Shown here one piece after another: positions 1-9,254 of a stretch of 64,000 nucleotides of DNA. The translations under genes were made by a program, and so were the position numbers. The stretch's first letter is position 1, and each line of letters starts with the position of its first letter. Where the stretch lies: NCBI RefSeq assembly GCF_014196335.1, contig NZ_JACIDM010000001.1, positions 930,001 through 994,000 of the forward strand. Direction: 5' to 3'. This stretch comes from Brevundimonas lenta (GTDB lineage Bacteria > Pseudomonadota > Alphaproteobacteria > Caulobacterales > Caulobacteraceae). The notes beneath the pieces are model-generated. The model was not told the origin of the DNA. It was given only the letters and a program-made list of their open reading frames with translations, and searched no databases.

Positions 1-1006
<1,006 letters not shown>

Positions 1007-1018
1007 GGTCGCCCGGAG

Positions 1019-1651
1019 TCAGCCCGCCGGATCGGCCCTGACCCCTCTCAGGAACACCTGAACCGCCGAAGCCACGGCCACTTTCGTCTCATCCTCCGAC
1101 GGGGGCGGCCGCAGGCCCAGCACGACCTGCAGATGCAGGTTGTCGCGCACCATGCCGACGAAATGCCCCGCCACGCGGGCGCAGTCGTCCGTCTGGATTT
1201 CGCCCCGGTCGCGGGCTTCCTCCAGCACCTCGGCGAGGCGCGCCGTCGCCCGGCCCGGACCTTGTTCGTAGAATGAGCGGACCAGACCGGGGAAGCGGTC
1301 GGCCTCGGTGACCACGGTCCGGTAGGCGCCGATCAGGGCCGGGGACATGTAGCCGTCCATCAGCCGCGTCCCGAACACCATCAGGGTCTCGCGCAGGTCG
1401 CGCCCCTCGATCTCGTCGATGCGCAGGGCCGACAGGATGCGTTCGGCGTTCTCGCTGACGATCGAGGCGAACAGCCCCTCCTTGTTGCCGAACTCGTTGT
1501 AGATGTTCCGCTTGGAGCCGCCCGCCCGGGCGATGATCGCGTCGATGCTCGTCGCTGCGTAGCCCTGCTCGAAAAACATCTCCGCGGCGGCCTTCACAAG
1601 CGCCTCCCGGCGGCCGCCCGGCCGGGCCGGATTCACTGCGTCCAAAATCAC
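1019..1651 (-). CDS. TetR/AcrR family repressor of the adjacent efflux operon
   Basis: This is a one-component repressor of about 210 residues. The N-terminal TetR helix-turn-helix is clear at about residues 15-60 (AAAEMFFEQGYAATSIDAII, then GGSKRNIYNEFGNKEGLF), followed by an all-helical ligand and dimerisation domain. The open frame runs far upstream against the next gene, but the family homology begins near VNPARPGGRRE. I use the GTG at 1651; a TTG at 1645 with a GGAG eight bases upstream is an equally good start. The gene is divergent from an HlyD-MFS-NodT operon. Two palindromes of type GGTAA-N6-TTACC lie between the two genes and are the obvious binding sites, so the repressor probably controls both itself and the pump. 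The inducing drug or metabolite cannot be told from the sequence. Confidence 0.9.
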   Translation of the reverse strand: MILDAVNPARPGGRREALVKAAAEMFFEQGYAATSIDAIIARAGGSKRNIYNEFGNKEGLFASIVSENAERILSALRIDEIEGRDLRETLMVFGTRLMDGYMSPALIGAYRTVVTEADRFPGLVRSFYEQGPGRATARLAEVLEEARDRGEIQTDDCARVAGHFVGMVRDNLHLQVVLGLRPPPSEDETKVAVASAVQVFLRGVRADPAG

Positions 1652-1682
1652 TTCTCCGGGTACACGCCACTCATCGCTTGAC

Positions 1683-1728
1683 TGGTAACGTCCATTACCA
1701 TATCTGTCAACGGTAACGGCAATTACCG
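1683..1728. promoter_or_regulatory. Paired palindromic operators for the TetR repressor
   Basis: Two 18-bp inverted repeats, TGGTAA-N6-TTACCA at 1683-1700 and CGGTAA-N6-TTACCG at 1711-1728, share the core GGTAA-N6-TTACC. They are offset by 28 bp. The second runs into the Shine-Dalgarno GGAG (1728-1731) of the HlyD gene that starts at 1739. Their place in the divergent tetR/efflux intergenic region makes them likely operators. No confident -35/-10 pair was assigned. Confidence 0.8.
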
Positions 1729-1738
1729 GAGCAAGGCC

Positions 1739-2770
1739 ATGGCTCGTCCAGGCAAGAAACTCATCGGCGGCGGCCTCGTCGTCCTCTCCGTCATGATTAT
1801 CGGCGCCGCCTGGTTCTGGGCGCGATCCGGCGGTCCGATCGAGACCGACAACGCCTATGTGCGGGGCGACGTGACCTCCATGGCCCCCAAGGTCGCGGGC
1901 TACGTCACCGTGGTCGAGGTGCGCGACAACCAGTCCGTCCGGGCGGGCGACGTGCTGTTCCGCATCGACGACGCCGACTACCGCGCGCGGCTGGCCCAGG
2001 CCGAGGCCAACGTCGAGGCGGCGACCGCCCGTCTGCGCAACATCGACGCCGAGGAGGCGCTGCAGCTCTCCCTGATCCGCCAGGCCGAGGCCCAGGGTCG
2101 TTCGAACTCGGCCGATCTCGTGCTCGCCGCCAGGGTTCATGATCGCCGGCGCGCCCTGGTCGAGGGCGGGGCCATCAGTCAGGCCGCCCTGGACGAAAGC
2201 CAGGCCGCCCGGTCCCGCGCCGAAGCCGGCGTCTCGGCGGCCGGCGCCAGCGTCGAGGCCCAGCGCCAGAGGATCGGCGTCCTCGCCGCCCAGCGCGAGG
2301 CCGCCATCGCCGCCATCGCCCAGGCGGAGGCCGCGCGCGATCTGGCCCGCATCGATCTGGAGAGCACCGTGGTCAAGGCGCCGGTCGCCGGCGTGGTCGG
2401 CAACCGCCAGGTCCGCGTCGGCCGTCTGGTCGCGCCGGGCACGCCGCTGCTCGACATCGTCCCCGCCCGCGGCGTCTGGGTCGTCGCCAACTTCAAGGAG
2501 ACCCAGCTCGATCGCATCCGTCCGGGACAGCGCGTCCGCATCCGCGTCGACGGCTATCGCGACGAGGTCTTCGAGGGCGTGGTCGACAGCTTCGCCCCAG
2601 GCAGCGGCGCCTCCTTCAGCCTGCTGCCGCCCGACAACGCCACGGGCAACTACGTCCGCGTCGTCCAGCGAGTGCCCGTGAAGATCCGCTTCACCGGCGC
2701 CCTGCCTCCGGCGCGCCTCGTCCCCGGCCTCTCCGCCCGCGTGGAGGTCGAGCCGGGACGCGCGTCATGA
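1739..2770 (+). CDS. HlyD/EmrA-type membrane fusion protein of an efflux pump
   Basis: A periplasmic adaptor of 343 residues that would link the inner-membrane MFS pump to the outer-membrane NodT channel. A single N-terminal membrane anchor (about residues 8-28, ending IIGAAWFW) is followed by the first half of a lipoyl/barrel-sandwich domain (VAGYVTVVEVRDNQSVRAG). Then come an Ala/Glu/Arg-rich coiled-coil hairpin (about 80-200), the second lipoyl half (APVAGVVGNRQVRVGRLVAP) and a beta-barrel. This matches EmrA in length and order. The start ATG has GGAG seven bases upstream. The stop overlaps the ATG of the MFS gene by 4 bp (ATGA), so the two are translationally coupled. Transcription is probably controlled by the divergent TetR protein. 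Confidence 0.93.
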   Translation: MARPGKKLIGGGLVVLSVMIIGAAWFWARSGGPIETDNAYVRGDVTSMAPKVAGYVTVVEVRDNQSVRAGDVLFRIDDADYRARLAQAEANVEAATARLRNIDAEEALQLSLIRQAEAQGRSNSADLVLAARVHDRRRALVEGGAISQAALDESQAARSRAEAGVSAAGASVEAQRQRIGVLAAQREAAIAAIAQAEAARDLARIDLESTVVKAPVAGVVGNRQVRVGRLVAPGTPLLDIVPARGVWVVANFKETQLDRIRPGQRVRIRVDGYRDEVFEGVVDSFAPGSGASFSLLPPDNATGNYVRVVQRVPVKIRFTGALPPARLVPGLSARVEVEPGRAS

Positions 2771-4374
2771 CCGCGACGACGGCGGAGTCCTCCACGGCGG
2801 CGGCGCGGGGCGGCGGCCTGCTGGTCGCCGGCATCATCCTCGCCGCCCTGACCGAGGCGATCGCCGGCACCGTCCTGTCGCTGGGCCGCATCGACATCAT
2901 CGGCGATGTCCATGCGACGCCGGACGAGTTCGCCTGGCTGGACATCGGCTACACGGCGATGAAGTTCACCGGCTTCCTGCTCGCGCCCTGGCTCCTCGGC
3001 CGTTTCAATCCGCGCGGCCTGATGATCGCCGCCCCACTGATCATGGCCGCCGCCTGCGCCCTGTCCGCCTTCACCGCCAGCCTCGACCTGCTCGTCGCCC
3101 TGCGGGTCGTGCAGGGCCTCTCCGGCGGCCTGCTTCTGATCGCCGGCCAGGTCATGCTGTTCCAGGCGTATCCGCGCGAACGCCAGCCCTTCATTCAGGC
3201 CCTGTTCGCCATGGGGTCGGTCGTCGCCCCCGCGACCCTCGCGCCCGCCCTCCAGGGCTGGCTGATCGACAGCCAGGACTGGACCTGGATCTTCCTCGCC
3301 GTCGTGCCCCTGGGCCTGGCCGCGGCCGGCCTGCTGTTGCTCGCCGACGGAAACGAACCGCTGGCGACCGATACCCGGCCCTTCGACCCGCTGGGCCTCT
3401 CTCTGATCAGCATCTCGCTCTTCTGCCTGACCTATGTCCTCGGCCAGGGCGCGCGGTGGGACTGGTTCGAGGCCCCGCGGATCGTGTGGCTGACCACTGT
3501 CGGCGTGGGCGCGTTGATCGCCTTCGTCGTTCAGCAGGTCCGGGCCGGTCGCAACGGTCTTCTCGATTACACGGCCTTCCGCACCGACGATTTCGCCTTC
3601 GCCTTCGTGGTCAGCTTCGTCGCCGGCGCCGCCCTGTTCGGCAGCGCTTTCCTGATCCCGTCCTTCGCGGTCAGCGTGCTGCAGATGACGCCCACGGAGG
3701 CCGGTCGTCTGCTGTTGCCGGGCGGCGGGGTCTTCATCCTCGCCCTGCTGCTGGCCGCCTTCCTGATGCAGACGCGCCGCCTGCCCCCGATCGCCACCGC
3801 CCCCTTCGGCATCCTGATGGTCATGATCGCCATGTGGATGCTTTCGCACTCGACCCATGAGAGCGGTCCCGCCGACATGATGTGGGCTCTCCTGCTGCGA
3901 GGTTGCGGGCTCGGCTTCCTGTTCCTCTCCATCACCCTGGTGGCCTTCGGGGCCCTGACCCGGCCCACGCTTCCCTCGGGCATCGCCCTGTTCAACACCG
4001 GCCGCCAGCTGGGCGGGCTGATGGGCGTCGCCGCGCTTCAGACCCTGATCAACCACCACATCGCCGCCAACCAGGCCGTGCTGGGCGCCCACCTGACGCC
4101 CGGCGTCCCCGCGGTCGCCGACCGGCTCGCGGCCACCACCCGCTTCCTCGTCGCCGGCGGCATGGACGCCGCCGCCGCCGGCCGGGCGGCCGCCGGTCTC
4201 CTCGGTCGGGCCGTGCTCGGCCAGTCCACCGTCATCGCCTTCGAAACCGCCTTCAACGCCGTCGCCCTGCTCTTCGTCTTCGCCGCCCCGGTCGTCGTCG
4301 CGATCAAGATCGTCCTGGCGAAGACGGCGAAGCGCCGCGCCCGTCGCCAACAGCATCAGGAAACCCCTGCATGA
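2767..4374 (+). CDS. DHA2-family MFS multidrug exporter (EmrB-like, 14 TM)
   Basis: A 535-residue inner-membrane transporter with about 14 hydrophobic helices, the size and layout of the DHA2 drug:H+ antiporters (EmrB/QacA type). The helix-4/5 region reads LRVVQGLSGGLLLIAGQVML followed by a motif-C-like GSVVAPATLAPALQGW stretch. The C-terminus is basic (KTAKRRARRQQ). The gene overlaps the HlyD gene upstream and the NodT gene downstream by 4 bp each, so adaptor, pump and outer-membrane channel form one coupled tripartite operon. The substrate is unknown; EmrB relatives export hydrophobic toxicants. Confidence 0.93.
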   Translation: MTATTAESSTAAARGGGLLVAGIILAALTEAIAGTVLSLGRIDIIGDVHATPDEFAWLDIGYTAMKFTGFLLAPWLLGRFNPRGLMIAAPLIMAAACALSAFTASLDLLVALRVVQGLSGGLLLIAGQVMLFQAYPRERQPFIQALFAMGSVVAPATLAPALQGWLIDSQDWTWIFLAVVPLGLAAAGLLLLADGNEPLATDTRPFDPLGLSLISISLFCLTYVLGQGARWDWFEAPRIVWLTTVGVGALIAFVVQQVRAGRNGLLDYTAFRTDDFAFAFVVSFVAGAALFGSAFLIPSFAVSVLQMTPTEAGRLLLPGGGVFILALLLAAFLMQTRRLPPIATAPFGILMVMIAMWMLSHSTHESGPADMMWALLLRGCGLGFLFLSITLVAFGALTRPTLPSGIALFNTGRQLGGLMGVAALQTLINHHIAANQAVLGAHLTPGVPAVADRLAATTRFLVAGGMDAAAAGRAAAGLLGRAVLGQSTVIAFETAFNAVALLFVFAAPVVVAIKIVLAKTAKRRARRQQHQETPA

Positions 4375-5813
4375 CCTTTTCCCTGCGGACTGCTCCGGTC
4401 TCCCTGGCCGCATTGGCTCTCGTTCTGGGCGGCTGCGCCGTCGGACCCGACTACGCCCGACCCGCGCCGACGCCCGCCGTCAGCGGCCCCTGGATCGCCG
4501 ACGTCAGCGTCGCCGGGGTCGGCGGCCTCTGGTGGCGCAAGCTGAATGATCCCGTGCTGACGGACCTGGTCGACGCGGCCATCGCCGGCAACATGGACAT
4601 TCAGGAGGCCGGGGCGCGCCTGCGCGAAGTCCGCGCCAATCGCGACGCCGTCGAGGGAAGAGGCCGTCCCCAGGCCGCCCTGTCGGCCGGTGCGACGGAG
4701 AACCGGCTCAGCGCCAACGGCGCACTGCCGGTCGCCAACATCCCCGGCTTCGACGCGGAGTTTCCGATTCACGACATCGGCTTCGACGCTTCGTGGGAGA
4801 TCGACCTCTGGGGAGCCACCCGGCGAGCGGTGGAGAGCGCCGACGCGCGGGCGGCCGCGGCCGAGGAGGCCCGGCGCGGCGTCATCCTGCAGATCACGGC
4901 CGAGGTGGTACGCGCCTATGTCGACCTGCGTGCGGCCCAGAGCCTGCGGCGAAGCGCGTTCGACGACGCGACCGCCCAGCTCGAAATCGCCGGCATCGTG
5001 GAGCAGCGCCACCAGGCCGGGATCGCCTCCCGCTTCGACGTCACGCGGGCGCGCGCCCAGGCCCGGACGACCGCGGCGGCAATTCCCGGTTTCGAAGCCG
5101 ATGCAACGGCGGCGGTCTACCGTCTCGCGCTCCTGACCGGCCAGCCGCCGGAAGCGCTCATGGCGCGACTGCGCGAGTTCCGGCCGCTGCCCGCCGCGAA
5201 CCTGGAGGTCTCCGTCGGCCTCCGGTCCGACCTGCTTCTCCGCCGCCCGGATATCCGGCAGGCGGAGCGCGACCTGGCGGCGGCGACGGCGGATGTCGGC
5301 GTGGCGACAGCCGACCTGTTCCCGCGCATCAGCCTTCTCGGCGGGGTCGGCCAGCAGGCCCGCGACACGGGCGACCTGTTCTCGAGCGACAGTCTGCGTT
5401 TCCAGGTCGGGCCGTCGCTGCGCTGGCCGATCTTCTCGGGCGGCCGCATCCGCGCGCAGATCCGGGCGGCGGACGCCCGGGCCGACGCCGCCGCCATCCG
5501 CTACGAACGGGCCGTGCTGACGGCATTGTCCGACAGCGAGACCGCGATCAATCGCTTCGCCTCGTCCACGCGCACCCGCAGCCAGCGCGACGGCGCCCGC
5601 GACGAGGCCGGCGACGCCGTTCGTCTCGCGCGTCAAAGGTACCTCGCCGGGGAAGACGACCTGACCGTCCTGCTGCAGGCCGAGTCCGCCTACAGCCTGG
5701 CGGAGCGCGGCAGCATCCAGGCGAGGACCGCGGAGCTCCAGCAACTGGCCGCGCTCTACAAGGCCCTCGGCGGCGGTTGGGAAGCGGCGGAGACGGCGAG
5801 CGGCCAGCCGTGA
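4371..5813 (+). CDS. NodT-family outer-membrane efflux lipoprotein
   Basis: The outer-membrane channel of the tripartite pump, about 480 residues. The ATG at 4371 overlaps the MFS stop (ATGA). It gives a lipoprotein signal whose lipobox ends LVLGGC, with the acylated Cys at residue 22, followed by the NodT signature AVGPDYARP. Two outer-membrane efflux (OEP) repeats follow: about residues 60-240, then from RSDLLLRRPDIRQAERDLAA to the end, including the typical RYLAGEDDLTVLLQAE segment. An open frame continues upstream of 4371, but that is only the shadow of the MFS gene. The C-terminal SseB-like gene starts 77 bp later with its own ribosome-binding site and is probably not functionally part of the pump. 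Confidence 0.94.
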   Translation: MTFSLRTAPVSLAALALVLGGCAVGPDYARPAPTPAVSGPWIADVSVAGVGGLWWRKLNDPVLTDLVDAAIAGNMDIQEAGARLREVRANRDAVEGRGRPQAALSAGATENRLSANGALPVANIPGFDAEFPIHDIGFDASWEIDLWGATRRAVESADARAAAAEEARRGVILQITAEVVRAYVDLRAAQSLRRSAFDDATAQLEIAGIVEQRHQAGIASRFDVTRARAQARTTAAAIPGFEADATAAVYRLALLTGQPPEALMARLREFRPLPAANLEVSVGLRSDLLLRRPDIRQAERDLAAATADVGVATADLFPRISLLGGVGQQARDTGDLFSSDSLRFQVGPSLRWPIFSGGRIRAQIRAADARADAAAIRYERAVLTALSDSETAINRFASSTRTRSQRDGARDEAGDAVRLARQRYLAGEDDLTVLLQAESAYSLAERGSIQARTAELQQLAALYKALGGGWEAAETASGQP

Positions 5814-5890
5814 CCCGCAGAGCGGGGGTTTGACATCCCCACCCGCCGCGCGCCTCATTCCTTCGCCGATCCGGCATGGGAGGGCGTGCA

Positions 5891-6724
5891 ATGACCGACC
5901 CCGTCTCCGCCGCAGCCGCCGCTGCCGCGTTCAGGCCCGTCAACGCGCTGGAGGAGCGGCTGGTGGCCGCCGCGCAGGGCGATCGGGCGCAGCAGTTCGC
6001 CTTCGAGCGCGAGCTGCCCAATGAGACTCTCTATGTCGCCACGCCCGACGCCATGCCCGAGGGGCGGCGCGAGCTGGATACCGATACGCCGGTCCGGTTG
6101 CTGTCGATCTCGCTGAAGGACGGGCGCCGCGCCACGGCGGTGTTCACCTCGCCCGGGCGCGTCATGGCGGCCTTCGGCGAGGGCACCGGCTGCCTCAGCA
6201 TGCCGGCCCGCACCCTGTTCGGCATGATCCGCGCCGATCCGGCGGTGCTCAATCCCGGCCAGATGTACGGCGTCGTGTGGGAGCCGGACGTCCTTCACGC
6301 CCTGGCCGGCATGCCGGTCGAGCGGGTGGTCGAGAAGGAGACCCAGGTCATGCTGGGCACGCCCAAGGAGATTCCGACCGAACTGCTCGCCGCCCTGAAG
6401 GCCGCGTTGGAGCCGGTGCCGGAGGTCCGCGCCGCGTGGCTGGGCCTGGCGTACTGGCCCGGCGCGACCAGCACCGTCTGGCATCTCGATGTCCGCGCCG
6501 GCGAGGGGCAGGACGCCATTCGCCGGGCGCTCGGAAGCCTGATGGACGGCCAGCTTAACGGCGACCGCAAGCTCGACATGGTCATCAACGCCCCGGGCGG
6601 CGACGAGGGGGTCGGCCTGGTGGTCGTCGCGCCGCGCGCCCGCGCCGTCCCTGCCGGAATGGTCAACGGCAAGCCGAAAAAGACGAACGGCAAGGGGCTG
6701 CTGGGTCGCCTGTTCGGCGGCTGA
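5891..6724 (+). CDS. SseB-family protein (first of two in the window)
   Basis: A cytoplasmic protein of 277 residues. The N-terminal SseB domain (about 20-135) includes LSISLKDGRRATAVFTSPGR, and a separate C-terminal SseB-type domain (about 145-250) holds AWLGLAYWPGATSTVWHLD. SseB was named for enhanced serine sensitivity in E. coli, but its biochemical role is not settled. I chose the ATG at 5891 because GGGAGG lies about seven bases upstream. The earlier in-frame ATG (5876) has that same element inside its coding frame. The C-terminus is Lys/Gly-rich. A second SseB-like gene lies at 9255, and the two share the layout but differ much in sequence. Confidence 0.85.
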   Translation: MTDPVSAAAAAAAFRPVNALEERLVAAAQGDRAQQFAFERELPNETLYVATPDAMPEGRRELDTDTPVRLLSISLKDGRRATAVFTSPGRVMAAFGEGTGCLSMPARTLFGMIRADPAVLNPGQMYGVVWEPDVLHALAGMPVERVVEKETQVMLGTPKEIPTELLAALKAALEPVPEVRAAWLGLAYWPGATSTVWHLDVRAGEGQDAIRRALGSLMDGQLNGDRKLDMVINAPGGDEGVGLVVVAPRARAVPAGMVNGKPKKTNGKGLLGRLFGG

Positions 6725-6730
6725 ACCCGT

Positions 6731-7330
6731 CTAGAACAGCGAGCGGGCGCAGAGCACGTCCGCCACGAACGAGCGTCCGCCCGTGGATTCGATCCCCTGG
6801 CTGCGCGCCATGATCCAGCCCATCGAGCGGCAGAACGAGTTCGCTTCCGACCGTGCGCAGCTCGATGACCCGCCGCGGCACTCGATCCTCTGGCCGTTGC
6901 GCAGCGGGGAGGGGAAGAACTCCGACGCCGCGCCGCGCAGCGACTGGCCCACGCCGGTGTCCCAGCCGCCCGTCGGACGCATCGAGGCGATAGAGCGGAA
7001 CTGGCTGCTCAGCGACGGCTGATCGCGGTCGATCGTGGTGCAGCGTCCGGTGTAGTTGCGGCCTGTGCAGATCTGCCATTCGCCGCTGCGCACCCGGATC
7101 GAGCGCGCGTCCCAGCCCAGGTTGAGGTCGGGACGGGCGTTGGTCACCGAGATGAACGGCCCGGCGAAGAAGGCGTCGCGGTGCACGATCGCCTCAAGAT
7201 TTCCCGCTCCGGGCGGCGGACGGAAGCGCTCTTCCTGCTGCTGCGACATCGCCGCGGGCTCTTCCTGCGCCATGCCGGGCAGGGGCAGCGCGATCAGCGC
7301 GGCGACCAGAACTGCAGAAATCGAGCGCAT
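6731..7330 (-). CDS. Exported beta/gamma-crystallin-like protein
   Basis: A 199-residue protein with a clear signal peptide (cleavage near GMA/QE, about residue 21). The middle (about 43-130) reads like two Greek-key motifs of the beta/gamma-crystallin family: NLEAIVHRDAFFAGP, then SGEWQICTGRNYTGRCTTID and a closing IASMRP. Cys residues in the second motif could pair after export. The C-terminal part (SLRGAASEFFPSP, CRGGSSSCARSEAN) is Cys-rich and not recognised. The ATG at 7330 is preceded by GGAGGG. Microbial crystallin domains often bind Ca2+, but I do not see enough of the D/N-D/N-x-x-S/T-S signature to claim that here. It converges on the SseB-like gene. Confidence 0.72.
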   Translation of the reverse strand: MRSISAVLVAALIALPLPGMAQEEPAAMSQQQEERFRPPPGAGNLEAIVHRDAFFAGPFISVTNARPDLNLGWDARSIRVRSGEWQICTGRNYTGRCTTIDRDQPSLSSQFRSIASMRPTGGWDTGVGQSLRGAASEFFPSPLRNGQRIECRGGSSSCARSEANSFCRSMGWIMARSQGIESTGGRSFVADVLCARSLF

Positions 7331-7439
7331 GCGACCCTCCGTCAGTTGACCCCCGGATCAGGCGGCGCTCGTACGCCGGCGGCCGTCGAAACGGCTCACG
7401 GACGCGAAACGGCACAGGCGCGCGCCGGTTCCGGTCGCG

Positions 7440-8252
7440 CTAGCGGGTCAGCAGATCGGTCCAGCGCCACTGGCTGGAGCCGAGCACCAGCCGGGGCGCG
7501 CCGGGCGCGTCGCTGAAGGTGATCAGAACCAGACCGCGCATGGTCTGGGCGCGGCACGCCTGGGGCGCGAAGGCGACTTCCAGGGCGATGGCCTGGCGCA
7601 CGCCGGCCAGACCCTTGCCGGACTGGCCGGGGGTCAGCACCCAGTCGCCGTCCCACACCAGAATCGCCCGTCCCGGCGCGACCGTGCGGTGCGCCCGGGC
7701 CATCGCCGCCTGCACGTCCGGATCGGTCCGCAGGGCTTCCTGCAGCGACCGCACCATGTCGCAGCCGCCGCCCGAGCCTCCGCCCCCGCCGCCGCCGGCC
7801 GATCCTGCGCCGGACCCCGTGCCCGATCCCGAGCCCGCGGTCAGGGCGCCGGCCAGTTGCGCCTCGCCCACCGTCGCCATGACGGGAACCGGGGCCGGCT
7901 GGGGCGCACCGCCGGCGACCACGGTCTCGACGTTTGCGGGGGGAGGGCGTCGCGCCGGACGCACCGGTCGCGGCGGAGCCGGCTTCGGCGCCGCCTGGGC
8001 TGCAGCGGGCGCTGCAGGCGCGGCCTCGGCGGCCGGTTCCGGCTTCGCCTGCTCAGGCCCGGGGGGAGGGCTGACGTCCGGCGCCCGGAAGGGGTCGACC
8101 AGGGTCACCTCGATCGCCGGCGGTTCGGGAAGCATCGGCGGAATCGGCGGGGCGGCGCGCAGGGCCAGCAGCGCCGCGATCGGCACATGCAGCGCCACGC
8201 TCAGCACGACCGCCAGCGCCCGCCGTCGGCTCGCTCTCCGCGCCGCGCTCAC
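7440..8252 (-). CDS. TonB-like membrane-anchored protein with a Gly/Ser linker, unknown function
   Basis: A 270-residue protein. A short basic N-terminus and one membrane helix (about residues 10-30, ALAVVLSVALHVPIAALLAL) resemble TonB/TolA-type energy transducers. Next come an acidic IEVTLVDP segment and a Pro/Ala/Lys-rich stretch (about 50-110). A Gly/Ser linker (about 140-165) then leads to a small soluble domain starting at a Cys (CDMVRSLQEALRTDPDV). That domain does not look like the usual TonB C-terminal fold; it has a segment AILVWDGDWVLTPGQ. The start is a GTG at 8252 with GGAAGGA eight bases upstream. The gene is divergent from the OmpA-type lipoprotein gene. Function is unknown; I infer a periplasm-spanning protein. 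Confidence 0.65.
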   Translation of the reverse strand: MSAARRASRRRALAVVLSVALHVPIAALLALRAAPPIPPMLPEPPAIEVTLVDPFRAPDVSPPPGPEQAKPEPAAEAAPAAPAAAQAAPKPAPPRPVRPARRPPPANVETVVAGGAPQPAPVPVMATVGEAQLAGALTAGSGSGTGSGAGSAGGGGGGGSGGGCDMVRSLQEALRTDPDVQAAMARAHRTVAPGRAILVWDGDWVLTPGQSGKGLAGVRQAIALEVAFAPQACRAQTMRGLVLITFSDAPGAPRLVLGSSQWRWTDLLTR

Positions 8253-8547
8253 GCGGCGGATCCTTCCGCTTTCCGTTTCCGACCGCTGTTATTCATGAGG
8301 TCCCCGACGCCGGAGCATTCATCCGGCTTGTCCCTGAAGAACATCATACAGAGTCAGGATCGTGGCGCCGATATCGGATCAATTCTCAAGATTACCGGGG
8401 GTTACGGCGCCGCTGAAGCTTGGCGGTTGTTATGGTTAAGGCTGTAAAGCCCAACGGTATGTGAAAACAGACGCAGCCTTTCCTCTCCGGGCACGTTCTT
8501 GCCGCGCGAATACCGGGAGCAGCGCCCCGGAAATAAGGAGACGCAAC

Positions 8548-9120
8548 TTGACCAGATCGACTTTCAAAAAGGCTGCCCTGACAGGCGTTGCGCTTGCTGC
8601 GGGGCTGGCCATGAGCGGCTGCGCCACCGAGAGCTACGTCAATGAGCAGGTGGCGATGGTCGACTCGCGGGTGAGTGCGGTCGACGCACGCGTCACTCAG
8701 GTGGAAGGCACCGCCGGACAGGCGTTGCAGCGGGCCAATGACGCCCACAAGCTGGCCGAAGGCAAATTCCTCTACGAGGTGGTTCTCTCGGACGACTCGG
8801 TGAAGTTCCCGAACGACGTCCACGCCCTCTCGCCGGAAGCCGAGGCCCGGCTCGCGGAGCTGGCCCAGCGCCTGCGCACCGAGAACCGGAACGTGTATCT
8901 CGAAATTCAGGGACACACGGACTCGGTCGGTTCGGCCGCCCACAACGAACAGTTGGGCGAGTCGCGCGCCGAAGCGGTGCGCCGCTCGCTCAGCCGTCAG
9001 GGCGTCGCCCTGAATCGGATGGCGACCATCTCCTACGGCGAGGATGCTCCGATCGCCCCGAACGAGACCGCTGAAGGCCGCGCGCAGAACCGTCGCGTCG
9101 CCATCATCGTGCTCACCTGA
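8548..9120 (+). CDS. OmpA-family peptidoglycan-binding lipoprotein
   Basis: A 190-residue lipoprotein with a TTG start at 8548, chosen because AAGGAG (8535-8540) lies seven bases upstream. The frame is open to 8461, but nothing there looks coding. The signal ends in a lipobox, AMSGC, with Cys25 as the acylation site. Residues about 29-68 form a heptad-like Val/Ala/Gln helix (VDSRVSAVDARVTQVEG), probably a trimeric or dimeric coiled coil. The C-terminal OmpA domain (about 80-190) has the peptidoglycan-binding segment EIQGHTDSVGS and the later RAQNRRVAI. It should sit in the outer membrane and bind the cell wall, like Pal but with an added coiled coil. About 295 bp separate it from the divergent TonB-like gene. 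Confidence 0.9.
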   Translation: MTRSTFKKAALTGVALAAGLAMSGCATESYVNEQVAMVDSRVSAVDARVTQVEGTAGQALQRANDAHKLAEGKFLYEVVLSDDSVKFPNDVHALSPEAEARLAELAQRLRTENRNVYLEIQGHTDSVGSAAHNEQLGESRAEAVRRSLSRQGVALNRMATISYGEDAPIAPNETAEGRAQNRRVAIIVLT

Positions 9121-9254
9121 TCCCCCGCGCGGCCGTCCCTGACCGGGCGGCCGCCGGCCCCGGCGCCACGAAGGCGCCTTGCGAAGCGTGCGGGCGATTG
9201 ACGCCGCGCCGCCGGTCCCCTCTTGTGTCGGCCCGTTTGTTTCGAGCCTGACCA

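Noticed and set aside
1739-2140. Extension of the TetR frame to an ATG at 2140
   Set aside because: It would run through the promoter and operators into the HlyD gene on the other strand. TetR homology starts only near base 1650.
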